Shown: positions 1-9,482 of the stretch, piece by piece
How the letters are laid out: the number at the start of each line of letters is the position of its first letter
Position numbering within the stretch: the first letter of the stretch is position 1
From: Calycina herbarum
Lineage: Eukaryota > Ascomycota > Leotiomycetes > Helotiales > Pezizellaceae
NCBI GenBank assembly: GCA_001414485.1
Contig: LLEY01000137.1
Location: 1-64,000 of the forward strand
Length of the DNA: 64,000 nucleotides
Direction of reading: 5' to 3'
Notes under the pieces: model-generated
Told to the model about the DNA's origin: nothing
The model's database searches: none
What the model saw: the letters and a program-made list of their open reading frames with translations, nothing else
Program-made: the position numbers and the translations under genes

Positions 1-1257
1 ATTATAATTAGTAAGCGTCTGAAATTTTGAATATTATTTGTTTATATAGTAATAAAACTAGGTTTTTAATTTTAGCTTTTTTTATCTATAGACTAAAAGG
101 TTAGAGTTGCTTACTAAGCAGCTTTTTGTATAGGTTTTGAAGTGCGTCGCTCGGTGATATGCGTCGCTCGGTGATATGCGTCGCTCGGTGGTAAACCACG
201 TTATACTTTCTGTAATTATACTACAAGTTGTTTAAATTAGCCGAACTGCAAATGGCAGGGTATATTTCTACATTTAAGAAACGATAGCTAATGTGTGGAG
301 ATAGGAGATCTAAGAAGGAGGGTGGTTGTTGCCAATTGTGTCACGAAATATTTTCATTGAAGATGGTTACCTACAGTGAATTGGGATGAAGGACTGATGA
401 TTCAGGTAGATGGGAAGTTTTCCTTCACTATAGGCTGAAAAAGACAGAAAAAACTTATGACAAAGTTAGCGCTTGTTCACGCTTAGAGGACAATTATTTA
501 GTGAATTGTTTAAATTTTTAAGAAGAGGGGAGCATTTTAGTACATGATATTATATATCACATTATCTATTAATCTACTTATATGCCTTCAAAATGAGTAA
601 TTATCCTCCCATGAGTTACAAGTAAACACAGCCCCTTTTTCGCTTAACCCAAACGAGAGCCCGTCGACTTTAAATTCGCAGAAATTAGATAGAAACAGAA
701 TAATAGCAAAATCGGCATCTTATCGCTTGTAAATACTCGAGAAGTTGAAGAAAAATGGCAATTGAACGAGTATTTATTAATAGGTGAAGTATTAATTCCT
801 TCTACCAGTAAGGATTCTTTCCTCAAAGACTAGCTACGAAAAGCGACTTATTAGATTTGAATGTTCTAATCGTTTAGAAAATTTCAATTGTAGCAATTGA
901 ACTTACACTACTTTAGTTGGTTCTATACAAATATTCAACAAAGGTCTCTTCTTAATAATATTTATTTAAATCTCTTTTCGAGGATAGTTGGAAAAATCAA
1001 GTTTATTGAAAAAAGTAACTGTGGATAATTAGAACCAGAAAGTAATAGGTTTTAATAGGTTTCTTGTAACTTTTGTATATCAACTAAAGTATTTTAAATG
1101 TTTAGTAGAATATATTTCTAAAGTATCTTTATATGGTTTCGTAACTATTAAGCCTTATTATATATTGATTCAATTATCTTAAATCTTCTTCTAAAACAAA
1201 TTTCAATGAATGAAATTAAGGCTGTGGCATTATTCGAGGTATTTAACATATAATTTG
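1..1257. other. AT-rich gene-free region, probably RIP-mutated
   Basis: No open frame with protein-like composition was found on either strand. The stretch is strongly AT-rich with many TA dinucleotides and scattered stops, like the RIP-damaged elements that follow it. The only ordered feature is a short GC-richer tandem repeat at 143-190. It may be old transposon sequence, but I recognise no terminal repeats or domains. Confidence 0.6.
143..190. repeat. 17-bp tandem repeat, about 2.8 copies
   Basis: The unit gcgtcgctcggtgatat occurs at 143-159 and 160-176, with a partial third copy at 177-190. It is much richer in GC than its surroundings. Confidence 0.85.
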
Positions 1258-1457
1258 GTTGTATCCAGTGTAAGAAACAAATTACTCATTACTCAACGTT
1301 ACTCTACGTAACTCTAAGTAGAGTAGAGTAGAGTAGAGTAACTACTCTATTAATCTAAGTAGTTACTCTGAGTAATACACGTGATATTTATATAGGATTT
1401 AAATATATATTCTTAATAAATATAAGTGTTTCTACGGATAAAAAAGAAGAAACAGTA

Positions 1458-2535
1458 ACGTATTTCCCGGTCGAGTGGATCACGAGAACACCAAAACGCG
1501 ACACTCTACTTAAAAATTAAAAATGCAACTACTACATCAAGCTCAGCCATCTGATAAAGAGGGTCGTATTCTTTTAGCTATTTAAGCCTTTATATCAGGT
1601 TAATTTAGGAGTATGCGAGCTTGTGTTAAAGCCTACAACGTGCCTTATATAACCCTCTACGACCGAATACACGGAATCCCTTCGCAGCGCGATACGCCTT
1701 CTAATGCTTAAAGACTTACCTCCGAAGAAGAGCTAGCTATCATACGATATATTCTCGACCTAGACTCACGTGGATTCCCACCTCGGCCAGTAGCTGTTCG
1801 AGAAATAGCAGACCTTCTTCTCTCTAAACGCGACGCGCCTCCAGTAGGTAAGAATTGGACTTCTACCTTTATTAAACGCTGTATAGAGATTAAAACGAAA
1901 TTTAGCCGTAAGTACGATTATAAAAGAGCTTAGTACGAAGACCCTGAGAACGTCCTTTCTCACCTTAATCTAAGGCTAAAGACACTAACTCCACCCCCTA
2001 TAAACAAGCTAAACTAGACCCCAAAGACGCTATAGAACGTAATAGAGCTTAAATTCTAGACTATATATCTTAAAAACCGTATCGTACGACACTAAGATAG
2101 CTCTCCTATATTAATTAACAAGGCATTCGATCGGCTTGCTAAGGGGGCTTAAATTATGATATACGAAGCTACTCTTATAAGAGCTGAAATCAAGGCGCTA
2201 TAAGAGGCAAATCAGCTTAAAAAGAGGAGGGAGAGAAAGCGAAAGAGGCGTATTTACTAAGGTGGAAGTTTTATAGTTAAGGAAGGCGAGGAAATTGTTC
2301 AAAGTACTTAAACTTAGTAGGAAGAGGATAGTAATAATATACAGCGCTAGTGCTTGGAAGGCAAGCGGCGACGTTGTGGTTTATATAATCAGGTTAGACA
2401 TAATACTCGTACATGCGAGGCACCTTAGGAATCGATTAATATAAGTAGCTAGGGGTTTTTTAATAGTGTTGTTGTAATATATTTAGAGTTGTCGCGTTTT
2501 GGTGTTCTCGTGATCCACTCGACCGGGAAATACGT
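1458..2535 (+). mobile_element. Fot1/pogo-like DNA transposon, internally deleted and RIP-mutated
   Basis: Perfect 46-bp inverted repeats lie at 1458-1503 and 2490-2535, beginning acgtatttcccggtcgag, with a TA duplication on each side (1456-1457, 2536-2537). TIRs of this kind and a TA target are typical of fungal Fot1/pogo elements. It sits entirely inside the hAT-like element and so inserted later. At 1078 bp it is well short of a usual Fot1 element (about 1.8-2 kb). Confidence 0.85.
1523..2446 (+). pseudogene. Fot1/pogo transposase remnant
   Basis: Frame from the ATG at 1523 reads the N-terminal psq/CENP-B-type DNA-binding region of Fot1 transposases, with recognisable stretches such as MRACVKAYNVPYITLYDRI and GFPPRPVAVREIADLLLSKR. 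From about 1980 it jumps to C-terminal sequence: a PPP-rich join, an AKGA-IMIYEATLIRAEIKAL stretch, a KKRRERKRKRR basic tract and a zinc-knuckle-like CGLYNQVRHNTRTCE. The DDE catalytic core between them is missing. Most stops (for example at 1583, 1601, 1703 and 1931) stand where the family has Gln, so CAA/CAG became TAA/TAG, the RIP signature. The copy cannot encode an active enzyme. Confidence 0.8.
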
Positions 2536-2802
2536 TAATTAATCTTAAATTTAAAATCTTTACTATTTAGTAGTAGCTTTTCTTAGTTTAAAGGTATAGT
2601 CAAGTAACTTATATAAAGACTCCTATACTATTCCGGTGCCCGGTCCGGCCTCTGATAGTCGGCCCGACGCTACTCTGAGTTACTTAGAGTAACTCAGAGT
2701 AGAGTAGAGTAGAGTTTGAGTAACGACTGATTTCATTGAGTAGACTAGAGTAACGGCCTATTACTCTACTCTACTCTACTCATTTTTTACGCTGGGTGTA
2801 TC

Positions 2803-3774
2803 ATACTACTTTATTTTTGCGTATACGAAGCTATACGAGTTCTTCTTTGCGCAACAAAGAGTGACGAACCATCCTTTTCAGAAGAAGCTATACTCTGTCT
2901 CGTAAGTAAATGCCAATATGAAGTGGGTGTATTGATTGCGGAAAACATTTTGGAATAATGGGGCTGCCGGGACGGAAAAAACATCGGCTTTTGCACTGTG
3001 TACACTTTGTACTACAAGTCTAGTTTTGCACCCTACACAACTCATAAAAATATGGAAAAAATGTAGACTCGATCTGACAAGAGTTATTGATAGCTGTACC
3101 AGTTCTTGTATATCTCGATTACTTTGTTGTTGTGTTGTCTTTCAAAGAAAAGGCAGAGTTCGGAGGAACAAAATCCGACCTTTTTTCCGTCCCGGAAGAG
3201 GGTGGGAAACAATCGAGGACTGGTATATTTTTTCATGTCCTGGACGCAGTCTTTATTCATGGTATTATAGGCTTACGACTTGTAAGATGCCCCGAAGGCA
3301 CTGAAGTGTCGTTGGATCGCTTCACTGATTTCCCCTCAGGGGATGTCTTCTGTAGCCAGTCCCTAGACCATATGCCTGTAAAGTGGATCCTTCAGCAGGG
3401 TCATGGGGCTCCTACCTCTGCCGGAGGTTGACGCAGTATTCGTTCCTCTGCCGCGCCTTAACAAAACAATAATAGTATGTCTAAAAGAGATCCGGAAAGT
3501 ACTGAAAAAATCTAGAATGAATACTTAGTAGCTGGTTAACAATAGAATAAAGTTGCATCCCGTTTACGCTCGCTGTTGTGGTTTGTTTTCAAGTTGAAGC
3601 GAAGCTTTTTTCAGTCTCAGTAAAGCCTGCTAGCATCTAGGTCATCTCATAGGGGAGCCCACTACTCTCCTTAAAGCCTGGATTTCAGTCTATGTGCCTC
3701 TAGAAACAGGCGCTCAAAGTGGGTAGAAACTTGAGGCTAAACTTCTCGGGGAGTGGGTTTGTTTTGTGGTATGA
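2803..3774. other. Intergenic island of normal composition, no supported gene
   Basis: This 1-kb stretch has GC content like the genic part of the window, unlike the repeats on both sides. It has no ATG-started frame with recognisable protein features. A frame at 3087-3431 is open for 114 codons but lacks an ATG and resembles nothing I know. It could be single-copy sequence spared from RIP. Confidence 0.5.
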
Positions 3775-4289
3775 TACGGAGGACATTAGCAGAGAGTTAG
3801 CTAATATAAAAACCTAAAATACAAAATGTAAAACAAAAAATAGAATTATCTTAATAAACTAATAATAATTTATAAATACTATATATTCTTATTTAAATAA
3901 GTATATATAGTTAAAAAGTTAGAAAATAAATTGTTTATAATATAAAAGACTAACTTATAATAATTTAAAAAATTTACTTAATTTTTTAAAAGAGATATTA
4001 AATAAGAATTAAATAAAATCTTAAGTATTTTAGCTATAGATTTAGAGTTCTATATAGCTAGTTATAGAAATTAATTAAAATAGAAAAAATAGATTTTTAT
4101 TTTTAATACTACATATATAATTAGCTACTACTTTACTTAATATTTTTTTTTAAAAGTAATCTTAAATACTTTCTTTATAGATTCTATATCTAGAGAGATA
4201 CTACTTAAGTAAAGAGATAGTAGAAAGTATTAAAAGCTAGCTTAAAACTAAAACGTAATAGCTAGGCCTTAAGCTATACTTAGACTTTA

Positions 4290-4338
4290 CAAGGGCAGGT
4301 ATGTACTGAGTGCCGCGGCTGGCAGCCGAGCGCCCTTG
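4290..4338. mobile_element. 49-bp GC-rich inverted-repeat mini-element
   Basis: A GC-rich 49-bp block begins caagggc and ends gcccttg, is flanked by TA on both sides (4288-4289, 4339-4340), and has an inner cggct/agccg stem. It sits in otherwise RIP-depleted AT sequence. It could be two fused transposon ends inserted after RIP. It is short, so chance cannot be excluded. Confidence 0.4.
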
Positions 4339-4504
4339 TAATTAGGCTATACTTTACCTTAAGTAGATAGCTCTTTTAATAATTAAAACTTAAATTAAAT
4401 AGATATTAAATTCTAGGCCTTTAATCTATCTTAGTTACTCTATATAGTATCCTTTTAAGTCTTAAAAATAGAAATTAATTCTTTTACTTAAGTAAAGTAA
4501 GTCT

Positions 4505-4699
4505 ATTTTATATTTTATATTTTGTATTTTATATTTTGTATTTTATGTTTTATGTTTTATGTTTTATGTTTTATGTTTTATGTTTTATGTTTTATGTTTT
4601 ATGTTTTATGTTTTATGTTTTATGTTTTATGTTTTATGTTTTATGTTTTATGTTTTATGTTTTATGTTTTATGTTTTATGTTTTATGTTTTATGTTTTT
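4505..4699. repeat. Heptanucleotide satellite (TTTTATG)n
   Basis: About 28 tandem units of 7 bp. The first few are TTTTATA/TTTTGTA variants and the rest (from about 4540) are nearly perfect TTTTATG. Because 7 is not a multiple of 3 and the unit has no in-frame stop, all three frames stay open and translate to MFYVLCF repeats; these are not genes. The array abuts the right inverted repeat of the element. Confidence 0.95.
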
Positions 4700-4732
4700 A
4701 CATTGGCCAACTCTCTGCTAATGTCCTCCGTA

Positions 4733-5676
4733 TATGAGCCTCTTCGCAGCGCGTACACTTGTTTAAAGTGCTAGTTTTGGATTAAAAGCATCCGCACTTT
4801 TCCCGAGGTACATATCCAACATAGAAGGGATAACGCCCCTGACTGAGGCTGACTCTACCGCCCATTCTTACCATCGCAAAAGCGGACTTCTTCCTGACTT
4901 TGAAACTATATAATAACAACGTGATTCAACTGTCCAAGAACGAGTACAATTGTTAATATGTCTATTCTAAGTCTGTGTTGATCTTCTTTGAGATTTCTGG
5001 GTTGTATGAAGTAGAAGTTGCCTTTTAGTACAGTGTCTAGAATAGAAAGGGCGGGGGGAGTTTAGTCTTAGTAGAACTTGACTAAATACACGACTGTAGT
5101 TATTTAAGTCTCCATCTCCCTCTTCAAAAATAAAGCTCTTCTGACCTATTGTATAGATACTTTCTTTACTAAGAGTCATAAGAAGAGTGTACGGGGTAGT
5201 ACGTGTAAAAAGTTTGAAGTAGCCTTATTTGATATACTATACTGAATATCGTGGCTTTTAGCGAACGTGAAGTCTTTAATCACGTTTTTAGTCTCCTATT
5301 CAACTTAGTACATTTATTCCCTTAAATCTTAGTAAGCCTCTAGTACGGGGAGAACGCTGCAGTACAAAATCAAGTCGAGTACACGGGCGTAATATACTTA
5401 TTATACAATACCGAAGAAACAGGAAGGAGGTTAGGGAGACTTTGGTAAAATATAATCAAGCTCTTCTAAAGTAGGAAGCGGAGGTTAATTACAAGGATTT
5501 GTTACACAGTTTCAACTCAATGTATGCCAAGTAATTTGTTTTTATTGTTTTGGATGAATAGCAATTTATGCCTCTATATTACTATTTCACTACACGATGC
5601 CCCTTTCCAATGCAATTTATGCAAATCTATCTTACACCTTCCATGTCTTTTATTTCTCCTCCGTTCCTGAGCCAAC
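4733..5676. other. Degenerate AT-rich intergenic sequence
   Basis: No gene is supported. On the minus strand 5179-4967 a 70-codon open stretch and flanking fragments with many TAG/TAA stops could be an old RIP-damaged reading frame, but no family is recognisable. Confidence 0.4.
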
Positions 5677-7299
5677 CTACTCATCATCATTAGAATATCC
5701 ATTTGTATCAACATCCGAACCTTTATTTGCGCTCTCCACACTCTCGTTTTCTTCATCCTCAACCACAAAACCCAACGACCGATAGTATTCATTCCAATCC
5801 TTGGTAATTTCATCATCAAGTCGATCATAATCCTCACTGGTTTCAAAGCCCTTGATAGCATACTGTGCCACTTTTCGCAACCACACACCGCGGAAGTAAG
5901 CATCCACAATGTAGGATGGGACGAGGCGTTCCATTTCCCGATCAAAGTATGCCTTGAAGAGCAGCTCATCATCAGTCAGGTCTCGTCCGGGATTGTCATC
6001 AAGATCACCCATCCACGTATCGGGTCTCGTGTCTGGATGAACCCAAAGCCAACTTGGTGGTTTTCGTGCAAAAATTCGTGGCACTGACAGGACTTCATCC
6101 CAGTCAATGACGCCGGTGATTTCCCATTTTGGGTCTTTAAAATCGGCTTGGACTGGAGGTGTGCTACCGTCCACTGTTTTATTCGCGAATGGCTTGATAT
6201 TCTCAGTAGAGCCATCAGTGCGTCGGAGGAGGATGTTTTGTGGGGCAAGATCCCAAAGCCATACGACATTCTCATTATCAGCCTTGCGGATGAGCCCACC
6301 CTTTTGCATTTGTAAGGCCATAGTCTGAAGCTTTTCGTATCTCGGAGTCATCCATTCCCCATCAACCTCATTGCGGGCCTTCAAAAAGTCAGTGAGCACA
6401 GGGATCAATTGTTGGTTCTCGGGAAGGGGGAGATCTTGACCAGGACAGACTTGATATCCCACGATGTTGGGCTCCTTCAAAGGAACTAGCGGGGTGGATG
6501 AGGCATCAGGGAGACCTTTGCCAATTATCTGTCCTGGATGAGGAAGAGTTGCAGCATCTAACTTGGCAACGAGCTCAGCAACTAGAATGATGACCTGGAG
6601 TTTTTCTCCCAAGGTAGCATTTTCAAAAATGTCGCACATAGGTTTTCCTGGGAGACGTTCTTGGAGTACATATTGGCTTCCAAGGGCGTTGTTCGTGGTG
6701 GTATCGTATGCGAATACTGTTGCAGTTGGAATAGAGTCTAGTTGTGATGCGTATTGGAGGATGGCAACTTGGTTGAATGTTTCGTATCGACTCGACTCAT
6801 CATAAACTTCCCGGGGTACGCGGAGAATGTAATCTTGCACCTCCCGAGAGTCAAACTTGAGACCAATGACTCTGTGGAAGGCGCCTCCCTTCATCCGCTC
6901 AACTTCAGTGGGCTCTCCAAACCCAATATCGTGACATAGCTTGACAACTTTATCCTTGAAAATATCATAAGGCTCCTGCTCGTACCGGATGGTTGAGGAA
7001 GCATTGGAAGCAATATCGCTCGCAGCATTGTCATCATCACCTTCTTCGATGTGGTCACCAGTCTCAATTTTGGAAAGATCAGCGACCGAGATTAGAGTGC
7101 CGTTGGTTGGTTTGCTTCCGGATGTGCCGCTGCCGTGATCTGAATCGCTGGACGGGGACTCATGAGTCTCAGTACCTGCAGCTAGATTAGTATCGCCTGT
7201 CTCGAGATAAGGGCAGTTAATCTGCTTATTTTGATGGAAATCCATCTTTGAGGCGTCTTCGCTGGTTGCTCTCGAGGTCTGATCACAAAAATTAAACAT
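5677..7299 (-). CDS. APH-type phosphotransferase (kinase-like) family protein, 540 aa
   Basis: Single uninterrupted frame; the first in-frame ATG on this strand is at 7299. Residues 1-110 are polar and acidic, probably disordered. The kinase-like fold follows: a YILRVPRE segment about residue 160 and an ERLPGKPM segment about 219 mark the N-lobe. WDLAPQN (about 349-355) stands at the catalytic HGDxxxxN loop, and GVIDWDE (about 396-402) at the metal-binding IDW motif. The usual His of the catalytic loop is replaced here (LWDLAPQN), while the Asp and Asn are kept. Fungal genomes carry many such aminoglycoside-phosphotransferase-fold proteins whose substrates are unknown; antibiotic resistance should not be inferred. 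The C-terminus is acidic. Confidence 0.85.
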   Translation of the reverse strand: MFNFCDQTSRATSEDASKMDFHQNKQINCPYLETGDTNLAAGTETHESPSSDSDHGSGTSGSKPTNGTLISVADLSKIETGDHIEEGDDDNAASDIASNASSTIRYEQEPYDIFKDKVVKLCHDIGFGEPTEVERMKGGAFHRVIGLKFDSREVQDYILRVPREVYDESSRYETFNQVAILQYASQLDSIPTATVFAYDTTTNNALGSQYVLQERLPGKPMCDIFENATLGEKLQVIILVAELVAKLDAATLPHPGQIIGKGLPDASSTPLVPLKEPNIVGYQVCPGQDLPLPENQQLIPVLTDFLKARNEVDGEWMTPRYEKLQTMALQMQKGGLIRKADNENVVWLWDLAPQNILLRRTDGSTENIKPFANKTVDGSTPPVQADFKDPKWEITGVIDWDEVLSVPRIFARKPPSWLWVHPDTRPDTWMGDLDDNPGRDLTDDELLFKAYFDREMERLVPSYIVDAYFRGVWLRKVAQYAIKGFETSEDYDRLDDEITKDWNEYYRSLGFVVEDEENESVESANKGSDVDTNGYSNDDE

Positions 7300-7888
7300 C
7301 GCGATATCCGTCAACCGAGTTTGTGGGTGTTTGTTTGATGGGAGGAGTTGTTGACTCGTTGTTTCGATAGCGGTGTCAGGATGTGGCGGGGGTCTGCCCT
7401 ATCTGTGCAGAGATAGCAGGATCGAAGATACTGTATCGACACAGAGTAGAGTAGGCTGGTTTTGATAACCCTGGTGGGCGCCAGATCAAGGCGATATAAA
7501 TAGCGCGATGAGTTGAGAGAGTTTGGGTGGTGGTGGGAAGAAGTTGTTGATGAGAGAAAGGAAAGGTAGGAAGAGAGAGATATTTAAGGAATTAGGCCCA
7601 GGCCAGGCGCGTTCACCTTGAGAGTGAATGTTTTAGGTCGAGGATATTCACTTGGAAGTCGCGATGAACGCATTCACAGCGACCGGATAAGCTATTTATC
7701 CGAGGCCTGCTAGGCTCTTGGTCACGTGACGGATCTTTGGTGATTTTGTATATTAGCCTAGAACCTTGGGTTATAATACTCACGTAAGCACTCTGTTTGA
7801 AGCTAACAGAAAAGTAATACTGGATAGGAGATGTTGTCCGAATTGCGCCAAATGAATTAATATGTTGGACACCCAAAGCTTATGATGG
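7300..7888. other. Upstream region of the APH-family gene
   Basis: About 590 bp without a gene. A TATA-like gatataaata lies at 7492-7501 and a TCACGTGAC box at 7721-7729. No transcript start can be fixed. Confidence 0.4.
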
Positions 7889-7890
7889 TA

Positions 7891-8050
7891 CGAAAGGGGG
7901 TTGGAGAAAATAAGCGTCACCCCTGGGTAGGCGGTGAGAGGGATTGGACCATAGAATTGTATCAAATGCTTCGATCTGCCCCACTATTTTCCCGAAGTAG
8001 CAAGGCAGAATCCGGGGGGGGTGACGGTGACTTCTTGCGACCCCCTTTCG
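7891..8050. mobile_element. 160-bp MITE with mariner-type ends
   Basis: Ends cgaaagggggt at 7891 and its inverse ending at 8050, with TA duplicated outside (7889-7890, 8051-8052). The terminal sequence matches the first bases of the 1.3-kb mariner element at 29678-30985, so this is probably a non-autonomous relative mobilised by the same transposase family. It has no coding capacity. Confidence 0.75.
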
Positions 8051-8249
8051 TACAGTACTAGTCAACTGCTATTAACCGAGTCTCCTTTTTACCCCGCACC
8101 CCACCAGACTTCCTACTACTACTTTTATGAATAACATTAGCATCCTTAGGCTAATTTTACTAAGAATAGGCTTAAAATGATCACCGAGGTTAGGAGTTTA
8201 AAACTAGCTAATTATATATGAAATAAGAAGTATACAAGAGGCTAGTATT

Positions 8250-9326
8250 TAGTATACTATCTACCTACCTTAATATAAGCAGCTATTCTATTAGGTATAC
8301 TTTGGTATAGTATATTAAAAGTATACTTTAGAATAAGAGTCTAATAATACTTAATAGCCTCCTCTATTACCTTAAGATCCCCCTCTACTTAACTAGTAGA
8401 CTATAAGAGGCTAAGGTAGTACTTAAAAACGAGTTTCTTAAAAATATACGATCTAGAGAGTAGAGTAGCTAGTTAGTACGATCTATATTATATTCTATAA
8501 ACTAATCCTAGACTTTATAAACAGTATAGATAGAGGCATTTTTTTATATGAATTTATATCTAAAGTTATTATATTCTTAGTACTATAGGAGTACTTAGTT
8601 ATTAAGAACTTCGAGGTACGAGTTAGCGCTATACCTATACTTCTTAGACTCAAAGTCTCTATTAAGAATATAGTAATCACTTCTCCTAAGGTTCTAAAAG
8701 CATCCCTAGACTATAACACTTATGTTCTTTTCTGTTTTATAAGTCTAAACTATTTCTAGGTCGTATTTCTAAGCTATTATATAAAAACACCACTTCTGGG
8801 TTTTACCCTGCCCCCGCTCTACTAAACACTCGTCACTCTATATAAACATTCCCTACTCCTTAATGTTTCTATACTAGTTCCTTAGACACTAATAAAGCCT
8901 CTACTCAGCGTGCTTCTATGTGAGGAAGGGTCGGCGCTTACAACGCCAGTTCGTGATACTATGCTTCTTAAGAATCTACTTCTTAATAGTAGACTTCTAA
9001 CAGGTGACTCCAGTACCTAAAATAACTTATGCGTAGGTCTCTTTAAGGTGTAGGCAGACGTAGCGTAGCAATGTTCGTTTATCAGCAAGAGTATAGCTTA
9101 AGTTTCTAAGCTTAGTAGGTAGGGACTCTCCGTTGTAGCGTAGGTGGTCGACTCGTATTGTATATTTGACGGTAGAAATATTAAGATTTAGCTCCCTTGT
9201 AATCTCGGCTATATACTTGCCCTCCTACTTCTTTGTAACGATTCTCCCGCGCAGATTAGGTGAGAGGTGTTGCTTAGGTAGACAATCCTCATCAGAGGGA
9301 CGTTTTGAAATACGTTGTAGTAGCAT
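8250..9326 (-). pseudogene. Tc1/mariner transposase, RIP-destroyed
   Basis: Reading from an ATG at 9326, one frame shows the Tc1/mariner order: a helix-turn-helix region (KYIAEITRELNLNISTVKYT), a linker with TLADKRTLLRYV, a second HTH-like TYA-VILGTGV segment, a SDEC motif matching the first catalytic Asp, NISVIVWGCF with the Trp turned to stop, and NASIYTVYKV at the place of the usual DNAPxHTA motif, where the second catalytic Asp appears mutated. Dozens of TAG/TAA codons stand where Gln or Trp belong. I could not find terminal inverted repeats, so the element limits are unknown. Confidence 0.75.
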
Positions 9327-9482
9327 TTTGTTATATAGGAAGTTAGGATGTTGAGGGAGCGCGACGCATTTTTATGGGTCGGTTTACGGATCGCTTAATA
9401 GCTGTTGACGGCGACTGTATGTATTTCCCAGGAAAGAATGGAAAATTCGGCTACAGTGGGATATTGCAGACACTTTGATTAA

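Larger units (their letters stand above)
1266..2794. mobile_element. hAT-like non-autonomous element (carries a nested insertion)
   Basis: The ends are inverted: cagtgtaagaaa at 1266 and, read inward from 2794, cagcgtaaaaaa (10 of 12 match). They are flanked by near-identical 8-bp direct repeats, gttgtatc (1258-1265) and ggtgtatc (2795-2802). An 8-bp target duplication and a CAG-starting terminus are typical of hAT transposons. Inside both ends lie arrays of GAGTA/TACTC pentamers (about 1283-1370 and 2666-2782), which could be subterminal transposase-binding repeats. Without the nested element the hAT sequence is only about 450 bp and has no transposase, so it is a MITE-type derivative. Confidence 0.7.
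3777..4730. mobile_element. TA-flanked inverted-repeat element (non-autonomous)
   Basis: Termini cggaggacattagcagagag at 3777 and its inverse ending at 4730 are identical over the first 22 bases, and similarity continues to about 40 bp with C/T differences. TA is duplicated on both sides (3775-3776, 4731-4732). The interior is extremely AT-rich with no coding capacity, and one end is occupied by a heptanucleotide array. TA duplication suggests mobilisation by a Tc1/mariner/pogo-type transposase. RIP would explain the C-to-T differences between the arms. Confidence 0.75.

Noticed and set aside
3087..3431. 114-codon plus-strand frame
   Set aside because: It starts without ATG and resembles no family.
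4522..4774. Three overlapping open frames of MFYVLCF repeats
   Set aside because: They are produced by the 7-bp satellite, whose unit has no stop in any frame; not genes.
5677..7299. Aminoglycoside resistance gene
   Set aside because: The fold is APH-like, but fungal members of this family are numerous and not linked to resistance, and the catalytic-loop His is replaced.
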